Part shown: positions 35,765 through 45,442 of the stretch, piece after piece
How the letters are laid out: each line of letters starts with the position of its first letter
How positions within the stretch are numbered: position 1 is the stretch's first letter
Source: an uncultured Prevotellaceae bacterium
GTDB taxonomy: Bacteria; Bacteroidota; Bacteroidia; Bacteroidales; Muribaculaceae
NCBI GenBank assembly: GCA_900316835.1
Contig: ONEL01000010.1
Coordinates: forward strand, 28,385-92,384
Direction: 5' to 3'
DNA length: 64,000 nucleotides
Notes under the pieces: generated by a model
What the model saw: only the letters and a program-made list of their open reading frames with translations
The model's database searches: none
Told to the model about the DNA's origin: nothing
Made by a program: the position numbers and the translations under genes

Positions 35765-35942
35765 ATTCGCCCATAAAAAAGTAAGCCCATCATTTTACTG
35801 CTGCTATTATTGTATTGAATATCAACAGATAGCAAAAGTTTCTAAAAATTTTATCGGACACTATTGTTTTGAAATAAATTTTAGCGAAGCTTTAATTTTC
35901 GCCCGCAGGGTGGCACCGTTTCATTATCGGTTATTTCTAGTC

Positions 35943-38900
35943 TTACCATCGTGGGCGACCGCCGCCAAATCCACCGCCCCCACCAGGACGACCACCGCCA
36001 CCAGGAGGTGGACCTCCAGGTCCTCTGCGGAACTCGTTCTTGTTCTCAGGCTCTTGCCCCTTGGCAAAGGTGGTGAAGCGATAAGTGAAGGTGAGCATGC
36101 CATAGCGTCCCAGTGAATTGTAGATAGCATCCTGAATGTAGCTTGCCGTTTGAGTGCGACTGATGTTCTTCTGTTGTCCCAGGATGTCATATACCGAGAT
36201 TTGTATCGATGCTTCCTTGTTGCGCAAGAACTGGTAGGCGATAGAGCCGTTCCATATCCACTGGGTGCTGTTGTAGCCAGTGCTATAACCGCTGGATGTG
36301 CTGAAATTGAGGTCGGTGCTGATGACGAGTCCAAAAGGTGCCGAGTAGGTGCCGTTGAACATTGCACCCCAAGTGTGCACATTGCGGTCTCTAGAGTTTT
36401 GCATTGAGTTGTGGGTGAGCTGATAGCCATAGCGTGGGCGCAACTCCAGGTCGAAGAGCGAGGTGCGATAGGCGATACCTGGAGCAACGTTCAGGTTAAG
36501 ACCTATGCTGCGGTTGTAGTCGCCATCGCTGAATCCCTTAGTTTGCGACAAGCGGGCAAAGAGGTTGCTGGTAAAGTACCATGCCTTGCTGGAGCTGAAT
36601 GGGAAGCTGAGCATGTTCATTGCCATTGCGTCCCACACGCCGTTGATATTAGTGTAGGTGGTTGTTTGTCCACCGGTTGTGGGGTCGTTGGTGATGGTGG
36701 AGATGATGCTGTTTTGTTGCACGTTCACACCTATCATTGCCATGATGCTGCGTTGCGCGTCCTGGTTGAAGTCGTTGAAGCGCAGGTTCACACGGTGAGT
36801 GAAGGTGGGCTTTAGCTCGGGGTTACCTATCACTATGTTCAGTGGGTTACTCTCGTCGGCAACAGGTTGCAACTGCGCAATGCTGGGCTGGCTACTGCGC
36901 AGGCGATAGTCGAATGCCAGGTTGCGGGTCTTGCTAAACTTGTAGCGGAAGCGTGCGAATGGTGCCACGCTCCAAGCCCATCGCGACGGGATGTCGCGAG
37001 CGCTGTTTAACAGGTCTTTGCTCTTGGACATAGCCGAGTTAACCGAGACGCCCACATTGAGGTTATAAGCCTTAGTAACCTTTTGATATCCAATTTGGAA
37101 CTCTTGGTTAAAGAAGGTGTTGCGGAAGTTGTTGCTCAATCGCTCATTGAAGCTGCGGTTCACCTCGTCGCCAAGTTCGATGTCGATAATCTCGCTCAGC
37201 AGTGCCGCATCTTGCAGTGCATAGTCGCCATAGGTGTCGCTAATCATGCGTCGCATGGTGGGGTTAAGCACAATGTCCATCATGATGTCGTTGCGGGTGA
37301 CTTGTGGCTGTGGCAGGAAGTCCAGGTAGCTAGCTCGTGTGATATCGTAGACACTCTTGTTGGCTTTGGTAACGTTATAGTCGGCACGATAGGAGAACGT
37401 GAGGAACTGTGCCTTCTTAATGTCGCCAATGGGCTCGGTCCAGCTCAAGCGGCCGTTGATGCGGTTGGTCTTGCGCAGGTTGTCGTAGACCTGGTCGATG
37501 AGTTCTTCCTGGTCGAGCAGGTAGTAGTTGTTGCGAGTGAAGGTGTTACCGTCCTCATCGATATTGCTGTAGTTATAGCGCAGGAACACGCTGTAGCTGC
37601 GACCGGGGTGTGAACGGAACTTGTGGTTATAGATGAAGTTGCCGCCAAACTCATAGCTCTTGCCATGGTTGTCGTAGTAGCTGAGGCTACGGTTCACGGG
37701 AGTGCGTGCGGCATCGCCCGCGCGTGTCATAGAGGTGTCGCTACTCTCGCTGTGAGAGAAGTTAAATGAGAAATTGGGGCGGAACTCAATGGTGTTGCAT
37801 GAGTCAATCTCCCACTTGAGGCGGAAGTCACCGCGCACGTTGTGGGTCTTGTCGAGAGCCATCGAGAGGGCGTCGCGATAGCTGGTGGAGTCGGTGAAAA
37901 TATTCTGTCGACTAGTGCTGGTGCGCGTGTCGCGACTGGTGTGGGAGTACATCACGTTACCACCCACGCGGAAGTGCTCATCTTCTTTTGAGCCCACGTT
38001 GAAGTTCACACCCAGCAGTTGTGAGGTGGTGATGCCACGGTCGCCACCGAAGCGACGGAACCTTGATGCGCCACCGTCGGTAAAGCCCACGTTGTTAGTG
38101 TTATTAGCGCCTCCGGTGAAGGTGAACTGGTTGCCATCCTTGAAGTAGTTGGCCATGACGTTGGCAAGATAGCGCTTGCTGGTTCCATAGCCTGCTGTCG
38201 CGGTGCCAAACCAGCCGTTGTTCATGCCTTTTTTCACGGTGAGGTTAATTACCGTCTCGTCCTCGCCGTCATCCACACCGGTGAGGCGTGCCAGGTCGCT
38301 CTTGCGGTCTATCACTTGGAGCTTATTAATCATGTCGGCGGGAATGTTCTTCGACGCCACTGTGGGGTCGTCGCTGAAGAATTCTTTGCCATCAATGAGG
38401 ATTTTCTTCACCTCCTTGCCGTTGGCGGTAATCTTGCCGTCGCTGCCCACTTCCACTCCAGGCATGCGTTTCAACAGGTCCTCCACCACGGCGTTAGCCT
38501 GGGTCTTATAGGTGTCGGCGTTATACTCAATGGTGTCTTCCTTGACCAGCACGGCAGTTTTCACTCCCATCACCACCACATCCTTGAGCACCACTGTGTT
38601 CTGGCTCAAGGCTATCATGCCCATGTTCACGTCGCGTCCATCCTCGCCCACGTTCAGGCGTTTAACTGTGTTGTTATAGCCAATGTAGCTACACTTCAGG
38701 TAGTAGTGTCCTGCCGGCACGTCTTCAAGATTAAAGACTCCGTTGAGGTCGGTGACGGTCCCTTTCACGTAGGTGCTGTCGCGGTCGGTCTTGAGCAGTG
38801 CCACAGTTGCTTGCATAAGCTCGGTGCTGTCGGCTGCGTCAACGAGCATTCCATTGATGATAGCCGCATGTGCGCTCGTGAAAGCCAGCGCTATCATCAT

Positions 38901-38948
38901 CGTGGTAATTAATACCTTTGATAGGATTAGTCTATTCTTGTGTTTCAT
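35943..38948 (-). CDS. TonB-receptor-like outer-membrane protein with CarboxypepD-like domain and Gly/Pro-rich tail
   Basis: The start is the ATG at 38948 (KHKNRLILSKVLITTMMIA...AHA signal peptide), giving 1001 residues; the longer in-frame start begins with an implausible leader. After the signal comes a carboxypeptidase-regulatory-like domain (INGMLVDAADSTELMQATVAL ... GHYYLKCSYIGYN). Next is a TonB-receptor-like plug (VVMGVKTAVLVKEDTIEYN, VEDLLKRMPGVEV, KKILIDGKEFFSDDPTVAS), then a barrel of about 800 residues. There is no typical SusC signature, so it fits the 'outer-membrane beta-barrel' group (Pfam OMP_b-brl_3) without a SusD partner. The last 30 residues are Gly/Pro/Arg-rich. It has its own promoter at 38994-39024. 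Confidence 0.85.
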   Translation of the reverse strand: MKHKNRLILSKVLITTMMIALAFTSAHAAIINGMLVDAADSTELMQATVALLKTDRDSTYVKGTVTDLNGVFNLEDVPAGHYYLKCSYIGYNNTVKRLNVGEDGRDVNMGMIALSQNTVVLKDVVVMGVKTAVLVKEDTIEYNADTYKTQANAVVEDLLKRMPGVEVGSDGKITANGKEVKKILIDGKEFFSDDPTVASKNIPADMINKLQVIDRKSDLARLTGVDDGEDETVINLTVKKGMNNGWFGTATAGYGTSKRYLANVMANYFKDGNQFTFTGGANNTNNVGFTDGGASRFRRFGGDRGITTSQLLGVNFNVGSKEDEHFRVGGNVMYSHTSRDTRTSTSRQNIFTDSTSYRDALSMALDKTHNVRGDFRLKWEIDSCNTIEFRPNFSFNFSHSESSDTSMTRAGDAARTPVNRSLSYYDNHGKSYEFGGNFIYNHKFRSHPGRSYSVFLRYNYSNIDEDGNTFTRNNYYLLDQEELIDQVYDNLRKTNRINGRLSWTEPIGDIKKAQFLTFSYRADYNVTKANKSVYDITRASYLDFLPQPQVTRNDIMMDIVLNPTMRRMISDTYGDYALQDAALLSEIIDIELGDEVNRSFNERLSNNFRNTFFNQEFQIGYQKVTKAYNLNVGVSVNSAMSKSKDLLNSARDIPSRWAWSVAPFARFRYKFSKTRNLAFDYRLRSSQPSIAQLQPVADESNPLNIVIGNPELKPTFTHRVNLRFNDFNQDAQRSIMAMIGVNVQQNSIISTITNDPTTGGQTTTYTNINGVWDAMAMNMLSFPFSSSKAWYFTSNLFARLSQTKGFSDGDYNRSIGLNLNVAPGIAYRTSLFDLELRPRYGYQLTHNSMQNSRDRNVHTWGAMFNGTYSAPFGLVISTDLNFSTSSGYSTGYNSTQWIWNGSIAYQFLRNKEASIQISVYDILGQQKNISRTQTASYIQDAIYNSLGRYGMLTFTYRFTTFAKGQEPENKNEFRRGPGGPPPGGGGRPGGGGGFGGGRPRW

Positions 38949-38993
38949 ATTTTTTATTATAATGATGTGATATAGTTTCATTTATTACGACCG

Positions 38994-39024
38994 CAAAGGT
39001 AGCCTTTTGTTTAAAACACTCAAA
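38994..39024 (-). promoter_or_regulatory. Promoter for the Gly/Pro-tailed outer-membrane protein
   Basis: On the plus strand CAAAGGTA (38994-39001) and CAAA (39021-39024) are separated by 19 bases; read on the minus strand they give TTTG, 19 bases, TACCTTTG. Confidence 0.7.
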
Positions 39025-39223
39025 ATTAAATCTACATTCACCGCATTTTTCTAGATAAAAAGGGCTGCGCTTTGCCACTAAGGGAAGCGCGGTCCTGGGG
39101 GGAGTAAAAGGGCGCATCTGCATCTGTGCTGATGAGAAATTGATATTAAAGAGTCCTGAACACAAGTACTTTTAAAACCGTTAGGTTGAGGACTGGAGGA
39201 CACATTGCTAACAATGGGCTGTA

Positions 39224-39364
39224 TTATTTCAAGCAGAAAGCGGCGTAAAGTGGAACCGACTTGATGCCATTATCATAGCCGAAGTTCTTCTGCGAGAAGC
39301 GCACTGCCACCTGTGGCTTATACCGCGTGATGTAAACATTGAGGCTAGCGCCCCCACCGCCGCC
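39224..39364 (-). pseudogene. Probable 3' remnant of an outer-membrane protein gene
   Basis: On the minus strand a 46-codon frame is open from just after a TAG to a TAA at 39224-39226, with no start codon. Its product (GGASLNVYITRYKPQVAVRF ... SQKNFGYDNGIKSVPLYAAF) has barrel-like alternation and a coding-like composition, unlike the surrounding AT-rich gap. I interpret it as the 3' end of a decayed barrel-type gene. A pure coincidence in non-coding DNA cannot be excluded. The remainder of the 38949-39632 gap holds the promoter above, a repeat pair and a terminator. Confidence 0.4.
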
Positions 39365-39520
39365 CTAATCTAACCATCAATTTTTTGCCACCCTAATCCA
39401 GAAATTATATGTGAAATTTTGGATTATAATCTCAAAAATCACATATTTTTTAGGATTAGCGCAATTGCTTGACTGCGGGTCAAGACTTGGCAGCACCCCC
39501 ACCGTTGCCCTAATCTGACC
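39351..39520. repeat. Two 25-base direct repeats around an imperfect hairpin
   Basis: The stretch at 39351-39375 matches 39496-39520 at 22 of 25 positions (both begin CCCCCACCG and contain GCCCTAATCT). Between them CTAATCC (39393-39399) is inverted at 39453-39459 with an inner arm ATATGTGA/TCACATAT, so an imperfect hairpin of about 67 bases sits between direct repeats. Confidence 0.65.
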
Positions 39521-39552
39521 TGATTTTTGGAGCGGGGGTGGGGATAGTAGAG

Positions 39553-39588
39553 GAAAAAAGGTGTGGCACGTAGTGTGTCACACCTTTG
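39553..39588 (-). terminator. Terminator after the left SusD gene
   Basis: AAGGTGTG and CACACCTT arms (39558-39565 and 39579-39587) with a run of T residues on the minus strand after the 3' arm; it ends the left susCD transcript. Confidence 0.75.
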
Positions 39589-39632
39589 ATTTAGGTTTTA
39601 CCTTGTTGCCAAGGCTGGTAGGAGGTTAGCGA

Positions 39633-41564
39633 TTACTCTTGAGTGCTGTCCCACCAAACGGGGAGTGTGCAGATTTGGTCGCTCAGGTACCATAAGCCAT
39701 CTTTGCCCGCAGGAATGTCGTAGGCTCCAGGAACCAGTTCACCAATAGCCTGGAGATTGGCAGAATTGTAGTCCTTCTCGTAGCTTGCCTGGTTCCAGCG
39801 GCGTGGATACTTGCCTTGTGGGCAGTAGGTCCAGTAGCTGGCAGTGTTCTCATACATGAAAGGCTTGTGCCATCCCATGTAGATTGCTGGGTCGTAGTCC
39901 ATGCGTCGCATGTCGTTCCACTGCTCGGTGGTGAGGAAGACAACGAACTGCTTCTGGGTCATGATCTTAGCCAGAGTGAGGTCGCCGGCAGTGCCAATGG
40001 CGTTGTTGAGGAAGTTGTCGATGTCGGCCTGTGCCATTGGAGCAAACGAAGGAATGCTAGCGAGCGAAGCGTCGCCGCCAACCCACATCTTGCACACGTC
40101 GTTAACGAAGTTGATGTGAGCGCGGATGCCTTCTTTGTAGGCATTGAAAGCCTCGCCCTTGTTGCCCTGGCGGAAGAGAACCTCGGCCTTGATGAAGCAG
40201 CACTCGGCGTAAGAGCCAACCACTGTTGGGCTAGTGGGACGAGTCCAGAACACACCCGAGAGAGCGCTCTCGTCGAGAGCAGCACCCTTGTAGCTGCGCC
40301 TGCGCATGAGCATGTCCTTGCCAGCGCCGTAGCCGGTAGAACCTGACTGGCCTTGCACGTAGAGGGTGTCGCCCTTGCGCTCCTCGTTCTTGGTGTCGCA
40401 AATCCAGCCAATCTTGTCGAAACTAACAGCATCGGCTTCCTTGTCAGTGGCATTGCCATTCTTGTCATACATCTTGATAGCATAAGTTGATGGATAAGGG
40501 CCACCGTTGCTGATGATGTTGGTTGAGAGGTCAACACCCAGCGAGCGGCGCCACAGGCCATTGGGGCTCCACTTAACCTCGGCGGGAGTGTTATCGCTCT
40601 TAACCGAGCGGCACCAGGGGATGAACTTGTCGGCACGTGGGTCTTCGATGCCCTTGCCGTCAAAGTTGGTGAGGTTGTCGTAGAAGTACTTCGAAACGAA
40701 GAGGCGGTTGTTGTTCATGCCGATGCACGAGTAGAGGGTAGAGTAGTCAACAGGCTCGTCCCATCCCTCGTGGTCCCAAGTGCTGCTGTTGTTGTCCTCG
40801 TGATAGACGATGGTGTTGTCGGCATTGCTCTTCATGGCCTTGTCGAGGCAAGCGAGAATCTCGGCTTGGTCGTACTTGCCGTCCTTGTAGCTGCCGGCAG
40901 CCTTCTTGCTCAGGTGGTTGAGCCAGCGAGCCTTGAGCAGGTAGCAGAGCTTCACCCACTTGTCGGTGTTGCCTCCGTTCCACATGTCGCCTGCGCTAAG
41001 TGGAGTAACGGCTGGGTCTTGCTGACGCTGGAAGAGCTCGATAGCCTCGTCGATGAGGTTGATACATCCCATGAACACCTCTTTGCCGGTGTTGTACTTG
41101 GGGTTGGTGGCAGCGCCAAATGCCTCGTCGAAAGGAGCCTCGCCAAAGAGGTCGGTCATGTTCATGAAGCCAAAAGCCTTCATGTAGCAAGCCATGGCCG
41201 CATAGTGGTAAGCGCCTTGCTCCATAGCTTGGTTGTAGAGGTCGGGCAAGTTGCCGCCCACGGGCACGAGGAACCACTGCTGGGCATTGTTGGCACGGTT
41301 AGAGCCACCCAGGTTCCAGTTCATGGCTGCGGTTTGCTGACCGCCGGTGTAAGTAGCCAACTGACCGCAATAGTAAGCGGTGTTGGACGATGGAATCATA
41401 TAGGATGCAATGCTGTAGTGCTGCATGTAGACACAGCGAGCGTTCAGGCTTGCATCGGCCGAAGTTGGGGTGTTAGGGTCGTTGTTAACGTCGAGCCAGT
41501 CGTTGCACGAAGAGAGCGACAAGGCAGCCACACCCGCTATGAATAAAACTTTGAAAAATTTCAT
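39633..41564 (-). CDS. SusD-like nutrient-binding lipoprotein
   Basis: The 643-residue protein starts KFFKVLFIAGVAALSLSSC, a lipoprotein signal with lipobox LSSC. DWLDVNNDPNTPTSADASLN follows, typical of the SusD-like group close to SusD_2 (D-x-N-x-D-P-N). TPR-like helices appear later (YHYAAMACYMKAFGFMNMTD, IEDPRADKFIPWCRSV). The C-terminus has MTQKQFVVFLTTEQWNDMRRMDYDP, the usual 'Q-K..-f--t-e-W-d-RR-d' block. It sits on the cell surface, capping the SusC channel encoded upstream (49 bases apart), and binds oligosaccharide or peptide. The substrate cannot be deduced, and no hydrolase is adjacent. Confidence 0.93.
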   Translation of the reverse strand: MKFFKVLFIAGVAALSLSSCNDWLDVNNDPNTPTSADASLNARCVYMQHYSIASYMIPSSNTAYYCGQLATYTGGQQTAAMNWNLGGSNRANNAQQWFLVPVGGNLPDLYNQAMEQGAYHYAAMACYMKAFGFMNMTDLFGEAPFDEAFGAATNPKYNTGKEVFMGCINLIDEAIELFQRQQDPAVTPLSAGDMWNGGNTDKWVKLCYLLKARWLNHLSKKAAGSYKDGKYDQAEILACLDKAMKSNADNTIVYHEDNNSSTWDHEGWDEPVDYSTLYSCIGMNNNRLFVSKYFYDNLTNFDGKGIEDPRADKFIPWCRSVKSDNTPAEVKWSPNGLWRRSLGVDLSTNIISNGGPYPSTYAIKMYDKNGNATDKEADAVSFDKIGWICDTKNEERKGDTLYVQGQSGSTGYGAGKDMLMRRRSYKGAALDESALSGVFWTRPTSPTVVGSYAECCFIKAEVLFRQGNKGEAFNAYKEGIRAHINFVNDVCKMWVGGDASLASIPSFAPMAQADIDNFLNNAIGTAGDLTLAKIMTQKQFVVFLTTEQWNDMRRMDYDPAIYMGWHKPFMYENTASYWTYCPQGKYPRRWNQASYEKDYNSANLQAIGELVPGAYDIPAGKDGLWYLSDQICTLPVWWDSTQE

Positions 41565-41613
41565 ATTCTATAATATTTTGTAAGTTCTTAATATTAATAA
41601 AGTAACGGGTGCA

Positions 41614-44600
41614 TTAGAATGTGAGGTTTACACCAAATGCGAAACTTGCAGTAGATGGAACACCGCAGTAGTCGATACCCACCGAAGAAGAACCAATAGA
41701 ACCAGCACCAGCAGCGGCAACCTCGGGATCGCCGTCGTAGTTGGTGAAGAGCAACAGGTTGTTAGCAACAGCGCTGAATGTACAGCCCTTGATGAACTTG
41801 GTCTTAGCCAGCAGCGACTGTGGCAGGCTGTAGCTCAGAGAGATGGTGCGTAGGCGCAGAGCGTTAACCTTCTTCATGAAGTTGGAGCTCTCGCGCAGGT
41901 AGTAGTCCTGATAGTAGTTGTTGATGATCCACTCGCCAGGAGTTTGCTTGCCGTTATAGTCATAGAGCTGACCAGCCTTGAAGGTGAAGTCCTCAACATC
42001 GCCGTAGATGGGAACCTTGGTTATTGTGCCATCGGGATTGGTGACATCCTGAGTACCGGTTTGGTGCACACCGCTGATGGTGAGCTGGTCGCGGTCCTCG
42101 GTCATCTTAGCAGTACCGTTGGCAACCATCGAGTAGTAAGTGCCGTTGTAAACATGACCGCCAAAGCGGAACTCCCACAGCATGTTGAACGAGAATCCCT
42201 TCCAGGTCAAGGTGTTGTTCCAACCACCAGCCACGCGAGGCTCACGGTTACCAATCTCGAGCTTATCGTTCTTGCCACCGGTGGGCATGTTGTTGCCGTC
42301 GAGGATGAGGTTGCCGTTGGGGTCACGGTCGAGCTCGCTACCGCTGATTGCCATGAAGTTACCATCGTTGAACGAAGCAGCGCGTGCGCTACCCACCTGA
42401 ACGTCGGTAACATAGAGGATGTTCATGCCGTCGAGCAAGTTCTTAACAGTACCGCGGTTGCCATAGAGGTTCAAGCTGGTCTCCCAAGTGAAGTCGCGAG
42501 TTTGAACGGGAATACCGCCAATGGTGAGCTCCATACCCTTGTTGTAAACGTCACCGGCGTTAACCTTGCGCAGGATGTAGCCAATGTAGTTAGAGAGGCG
42601 TGGCTCCATGATTTGGTTGTAAGAGTTGTTGGTGTAGAACGCGTAGTCGAAGTGCAGACGGTTGTTGAAGAAGCGCATCTCAAGACCAATCTCGGTCGAC
42701 TCGGTGATCTCAGGCTTGAGGAATGGGTTACCAGTTGTCCAGGTGTTACCCACACCGGTCATGCCATTCAGATAGGTTCCAACGGGCCACAGATAGGTGT
42801 TGGTAACGTAGGGGCTGGTGTCCTTACCCACGCGTGCCCAGCTTGCGCGCACCTTACCGAAGGTGAGCCAGTCGGGGCGCGAGTCGCCCATGAGCTCGGT
42901 GAAGACGATAGCGCCGCTCACCGATGGGTAGAAGTAGCTGCGGTTCTTCTTGGGCAGAGTCGACGACCAGTCGTTACGGCCAGTCACTGTCAAGAAGATG
43001 GCGTTGCGCCAGTCAACACGGAACTCGCCAAACACACCCACGAGGCGCTTGCGGCTCTTGTAGGGGCTGAAGTCGCGGTCGTCTTTCAGTGCGTTGTCGA
43101 ACGAGAAGAAGTCGGGCACCTGGAAGTTCCAAGCCATGCGCGAGTTGCGAGTGTTCTTGGTGTACTCGGTAGCAGTACCCAGCATGAGGTTGAAGTTGAA
43201 GTCACCAAACTGCTTGGTGAAGTTGGTCATCAAGTTGGTTGAGAGGTACTGGTAGCGCAGCGAGTTCTCGCTGTACATACCATTCTTCCACTGCTCCTTG
43301 TGAGTGCCGCCAGCAGCGAGCTTATTGGCATTCTCGGTAGTGTAAGAGTCGATACCCATGCGGTAGCTAATCCACCACCAGTCGAAGAGATCGGCCTTGA
43401 TGTTGAAGTTACCGGTGAAGCGCTCGGTGTTGTCGGTGAGACGGTCCTTGTTGAGAATCCAGTAAGGATTGTTGCGCTCTTCCCATGGCATGAGGTCGGG
43501 ACGCAGACTTGCGCGTGAGCCATCCTCGTTGAGGTAAATCTCCATGTTGTCGAATGGGTTCCAGTTGTAAACCGAGTACATAGTACCGCCACCAGCATCG
43601 TTGTAGAGTTGTGCACTGGTGAGGGTCTTCACGGTGCGAGCCTGGCTATAGGCTACGTTGGCACCAAAGGTGAAGATTTTATATTTTTGCTCGCCGTTGA
43701 AGCGGAAGGTTGCCTTCTTGTAGCCTGTGGTTGGGATGATACCATCCTGATCATAGAACGAGCCACTCAGGAAGAAGCTACCGTTCTTGTTACCACCGCT
43801 GATGCTCAGGTTAGTGTCCCAAGCGCCACCGTGCTTAAAGAAGTCGCCAATGTTGTCGTAGGTTGGGTCGTTGGATGGTGCGCCCCATGAGCTGTAGCTG
43901 CGGTTGTCGTAGCTGAAGTCCTTGAACGAGTCATCGGCATTGTAGTGCTGCTCGATGTAACCGCGTTTGTACTTCTTCTGAGTCTCAGGCAGATATTTTG
44001 CCCAAGTGGTGATGTACTTGGCATTGAGGTTGATTTCAACCTTGCCTTCCTCACCCTTCTTGGTGGTGATGATTACAACACCGTTGGCGGCACGCGAGCC
44101 ATAGAGTGCCGAAGCGGCAGGACCCTTAAGCACGCTCATGCTCTCAATATCCTCGGGGTTGATATCCATCACACGGTTGGCGTTGGTAGTAGCTGTAGAG
44201 AGCATACCGTCGAACGCCGAGTTACCGATAACCGATGCCGAGTTGTCGTAGATTACACCGTCGACAACGAAGAGTGGCTGGTTGTCACGCTCGAGCGATG
44301 TACCACCACGCAAGATGATTTGAGCACCCGAACCGGCGGCACCACTCGACTGAGTAACGCTCACACCGGCAATCTTACCGGCGAGAGAGTTGATGGCGTT
44401 GGTGTTCTTGTTGCGCATCAGCTCTTCGGCCTTGAGGTCGTCGACCGCATAACCCAGAGCCTTGCGGTCACGCTTGATACCCAGGGCGGTTACAACCACC
44501 TCGTCAAGGGTTGTGTTGGCCTCATTCATGGCAATGTCCATGCTTGAGCCAGTAACTTTAACTTCTTGTGGAGCCGAGCCCACATACTTAATTACCAGGG

Positions 44601-44841
44601 TGCTTCCAGGAGCAGCCTGGATTGAATACTTGCCGTCGATGTCGGTGGCGGTGACACGGTTAGTGCCTTTCACTTGCACAGTGGCACCGATGAGCGGCTC
44701 ACCGTTGCCGTCACGCACGACACCGGTAACTTTGCTGTTCTGCGCACTAGCAGTAAAGCCCATGCCCTGCCACGAGGCAGTGCCTACTGGAGCTCCACAA
44801 GCCAGCACTAATGCAGCTAGCAATGCAATTTGCTTTTTCAT
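41614..44841 (-). CDS. SusC/RagA-family TonB-dependent outer-membrane transporter
   Basis: I place the start at the ATG at 44841 (MKKQIALLAALVLACGAPVG), giving 1075 residues. Upstream GTG-CGT could extend it by two codons. After the signal comes a carboxypeptidase-regulatory-like domain (VTGVVRDGNGEPLIGATVQV ... YVG), then the plug with TLDEVVVTALGIKRDRKALG and the SusC signature LFVVDGVIYDN ... SMSVLKGPAASALYGSRAANG. The 22-strand barrel ends SFAFGVNLTF. It imports large nutrients with TonB energy and pairs with the SusD gene downstream. A minimal ORF (ATG-TGC-GTA-TGA) overlaps its start, as in the divergent SusC gene. Confidence 0.95.
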   Translation of the reverse strand: MKKQIALLAALVLACGAPVGTASWQGMGFTASAQNSKVTGVVRDGNGEPLIGATVQVKGTNRVTATDIDGKYSIQAAPGSTLVIKYVGSAPQEVKVTGSSMDIAMNEANTTLDEVVVTALGIKRDRKALGYAVDDLKAEELMRNKNTNAINSLAGKIAGVSVTQSSGAAGSGAQIILRGGTSLERDNQPLFVVDGVIYDNSASVIGNSAFDGMLSTATTNANRVMDINPEDIESMSVLKGPAASALYGSRAANGVVIITTKKGEEGKVEINLNAKYITTWAKYLPETQKKYKRGYIEQHYNADDSFKDFSYDNRSYSSWGAPSNDPTYDNIGDFFKHGGAWDTNLSISGGNKNGSFFLSGSFYDQDGIIPTTGYKKATFRFNGEQKYKIFTFGANVAYSQARTVKTLTSAQLYNDAGGGTMYSVYNWNPFDNMEIYLNEDGSRASLRPDLMPWEERNNPYWILNKDRLTDNTERFTGNFNIKADLFDWWWISYRMGIDSYTTENANKLAAGGTHKEQWKNGMYSENSLRYQYLSTNLMTNFTKQFGDFNFNLMLGTATEYTKNTRNSRMAWNFQVPDFFSFDNALKDDRDFSPYKSRKRLVGVFGEFRVDWRNAIFLTVTGRNDWSSTLPKKNRSYFYPSVSGAIVFTELMGDSRPDWLTFGKVRASWARVGKDTSPYVTNTYLWPVGTYLNGMTGVGNTWTTGNPFLKPEITESTEIGLEMRFFNNRLHFDYAFYTNNSYNQIMEPRLSNYIGYILRKVNAGDVYNKGMELTIGGIPVQTRDFTWETSLNLYGNRGTVKNLLDGMNILYVTDVQVGSARAASFNDGNFMAISGSELDRDPNGNLILDGNNMPTGGKNDKLEIGNREPRVAGGWNNTLTWKGFSFNMLWEFRFGGHVYNGTYYSMVANGTAKMTEDRDQLTISGVHQTGTQDVTNPDGTITKVPIYGDVEDFTFKAGQLYDYNGKQTPGEWIINNYYQDYYLRESSNFMKKVNALRLRTISLSYSLPQSLLAKTKFIKGCTFSAVANNLLLFTNYDGDPEVAAAGAGSIGSSSVGIDYCGVPSTASFAFGVNLTF

Positions 44842-45442
44842 ACGCACATGTTTTAATTAAAAATGATAATTGTTATAAAATTTATTGTAAGTTTGTTTGG
44901 TTAAATTGGTGTATTAAAGTCTAAAATATGAAATTAAAGCACAAATTTGAAAAATAATTTCAAGTTGTGCAAGCATTTTTTTGATAAAAAAAGCAAAATG
45001 TGACGAAAAGTTAAATAATATGTTGTAAAACATATTTTTGCAACACAAAAATCAACATTTTTGTAAGTTTTAGAGAAAATTATGCAGACAAATCTTTAAA
45101 ATATGCATTATCGCATTATGTTTTGTATACATTTTTTTAAAATTGTGTCAAGCGTGCCGACAGTCATTTTTAAAGCTTATCATAAGTAATAGTGGCTTGA
45201 TGTGTATATTAAAAATTCATATATGGAATAAATATCAAATTAAAGTATTTTATAAGTTTATTAAATAATTTTTTAAAAAAAGCTTGCATATATAAATAAT
45301 AATTGTCAATTTTGCATATTACTCTTGAATAATAGCCATTACATGAAATGTTAAACCATGAATGAAATCAAGAGGAAAATAGAGATTAGATTGATTTAAG
45401 AACTTAATTAACAAATATTTATTAACTAATAAACATGTGCGT
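44842..45442. promoter_or_regulatory. AT-rich divergent control region between two susC genes
   Basis: This 600-base stretch separates the two divergent susC genes and is strongly AT-rich with no credible ORF. TAttTTTG at 45033-45040 is a -7 candidate on the plus strand. The sequence aacatgtgcgtatgaaaaa occurs at both ends, spanning each susC start codon in the respective direction. No sigma/anti-sigma or hybrid two-component regulator is encoded beside the loci. Confidence 0.55.

Noticed and set aside
41944..43242. 432-codon plus-strand ORF inside the left SusC gene
   Set aside because: Antisense shadow of a clear SusC coding sequence; composition (repeated Val/Glu/His) is not that of a normal protein.
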